Below, piece by piece: positions 6,229-6,381 of a DNA stretch of 6,381 bases. The translations under genes were made by a program, and so were the position numbers. The stretch comes from an uncultured Bacteroidota bacterium (GTDB lineage: Bacteria > Bacteroidota > Bacteroidia > 2-12-FULL-35-15): the NCBI GenBank assembly GCA_903833025.1, contig CAILDT010000525.1:1-6381 (forward strand), read 5' to 3'. Numbering within the stretch: the stretch's first letter is position 1; each line of letters starts with the position of its first letter. The notes beneath the pieces were generated by a model. That model was not told where the DNA came from, searched no databases, and saw only the letters and a program-made list of their open reading frames with translations.

Positions 6229-6381
6229 ATGAGTAAATTATCGGATAGAATAAATAATTTGGCGGAGTCGCAGACACTTGCTATGACTAAAAAAAGTAGA
6301 GAGTTGCAGGCGCAAGGGAGGGATATTATTAATTTGAGTATTGGGGAGCCAGATTTTAATACGCCTGATTTTATTAAGGAG
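6229..6381 (+). CDS. Pyridoxal-phosphate class I aminotransferase (aspartate aminotransferase-like), N-terminal part only
   Basis: The frame opens at the ATG at 6229 and remains open for 51 codons to the window edge. The translated start (LSDRINNLAESQTLAMTKKS, then ELQAQGRDIINLSIGEPDFNTPDFIKE) is typical of fold type I, class I aminotransferases of the bacterial aspartate aminotransferase type. The phrase LSIGEPDFNTP is the substrate-contacting segment just inside the N-terminal arm. Such enzymes move the amino group between aspartate and 2-oxoglutarate, linking oxaloacetate to amino acid synthesis; some also accept aromatic or prephenate substrates. The pyridoxal-binding lysine and the rest of the protein, normally about 395 residues, lie outside the window, so substrate preference cannot be judged. 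The gene is divergent from the unknown membrane protein gene across 141 bp and has its own probable promoter. Confidence 0.87.
   Translation, partial: MSKLSDRINNLAESQTLAMTKKSRELQAQGRDIINLSIGEPDFNTPDFIKE

Noticed and set aside
1..6381. Search for tRNA or rRNA genes, CRISPR repeats, insertion-sequence ends, riboswitches and toxin-antitoxin or defence genes.
   Set aside because: Nothing recognisable was found by eye. Nearly all sequence is taken up by the listed genes, and a cobalamin riboswitch near the mutase was considered but no suitable leader is present.

Overview
The window looks like chromosomal sequence from a member of the Bacteroidota. It is AT-rich, translation starts lack clear Shine-Dalgarno sequences, and several start regions carry the Bacteroidota-type -7 promoter element TAnnTTTG. 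One large secreted protein ends in a type IX secretion (T9SS) sorting domain, a system essentially confined to this phylum. The finer lineage cannot be fixed from this sequence; gene content fits Flavobacteriia, Chitinophagia or Sphingobacteriia.

Layout from left to right: (1) the first 54 codons of a minus-strand biotin carboxyl carrier-like gene, cut by the left edge; (2) a minus-strand YafK/DpaA-type L,D-transpeptidase-fold gene with a signal peptide; (3) a short divergent promoter region with one TAnnTTTG element per strand; (4) a plus-strand FtsB/DivIC-type division gene; (5) a strong symmetrical terminator shared by this gene and the next, convergent gene; (6) a 793-residue minus-strand T9SS-exported multidomain protein; (7) a minus-strand pair in which a small membrane-anchored protein of unknown function lies 41 bp upstream of a methylmalonyl-CoA mutase catalytic subunit; (8) a 141-bp divergent intergenic region; (9) the first 51 codons of a plus-strand class I aminotransferase, cut by the right edge. 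No gap between genes exceeds about 145 bp.

Two themes run through the window. The mutase and the carrier-like protein both fit the propionyl-CoA/methylmalonyl-CoA/succinyl-CoA route, although other genes lie between them, so a functional link is an inference. The mutase keeps the residues that select methylmalonyl-CoA but ends before the cobalamin-binding domain, so it should need a separate small subunit encoded elsewhere. The transpeptidase-fold protein, the division protein and the T9SS cargo are envelope functions. I see no tRNA, rRNA, CRISPR array, insertion sequence or phage gene, and nothing that clearly amounts to a new system. The points most worth following up are the unknown membrane protein paired with the split mutase, and the role of a DpaA-like enzyme in this phylum.
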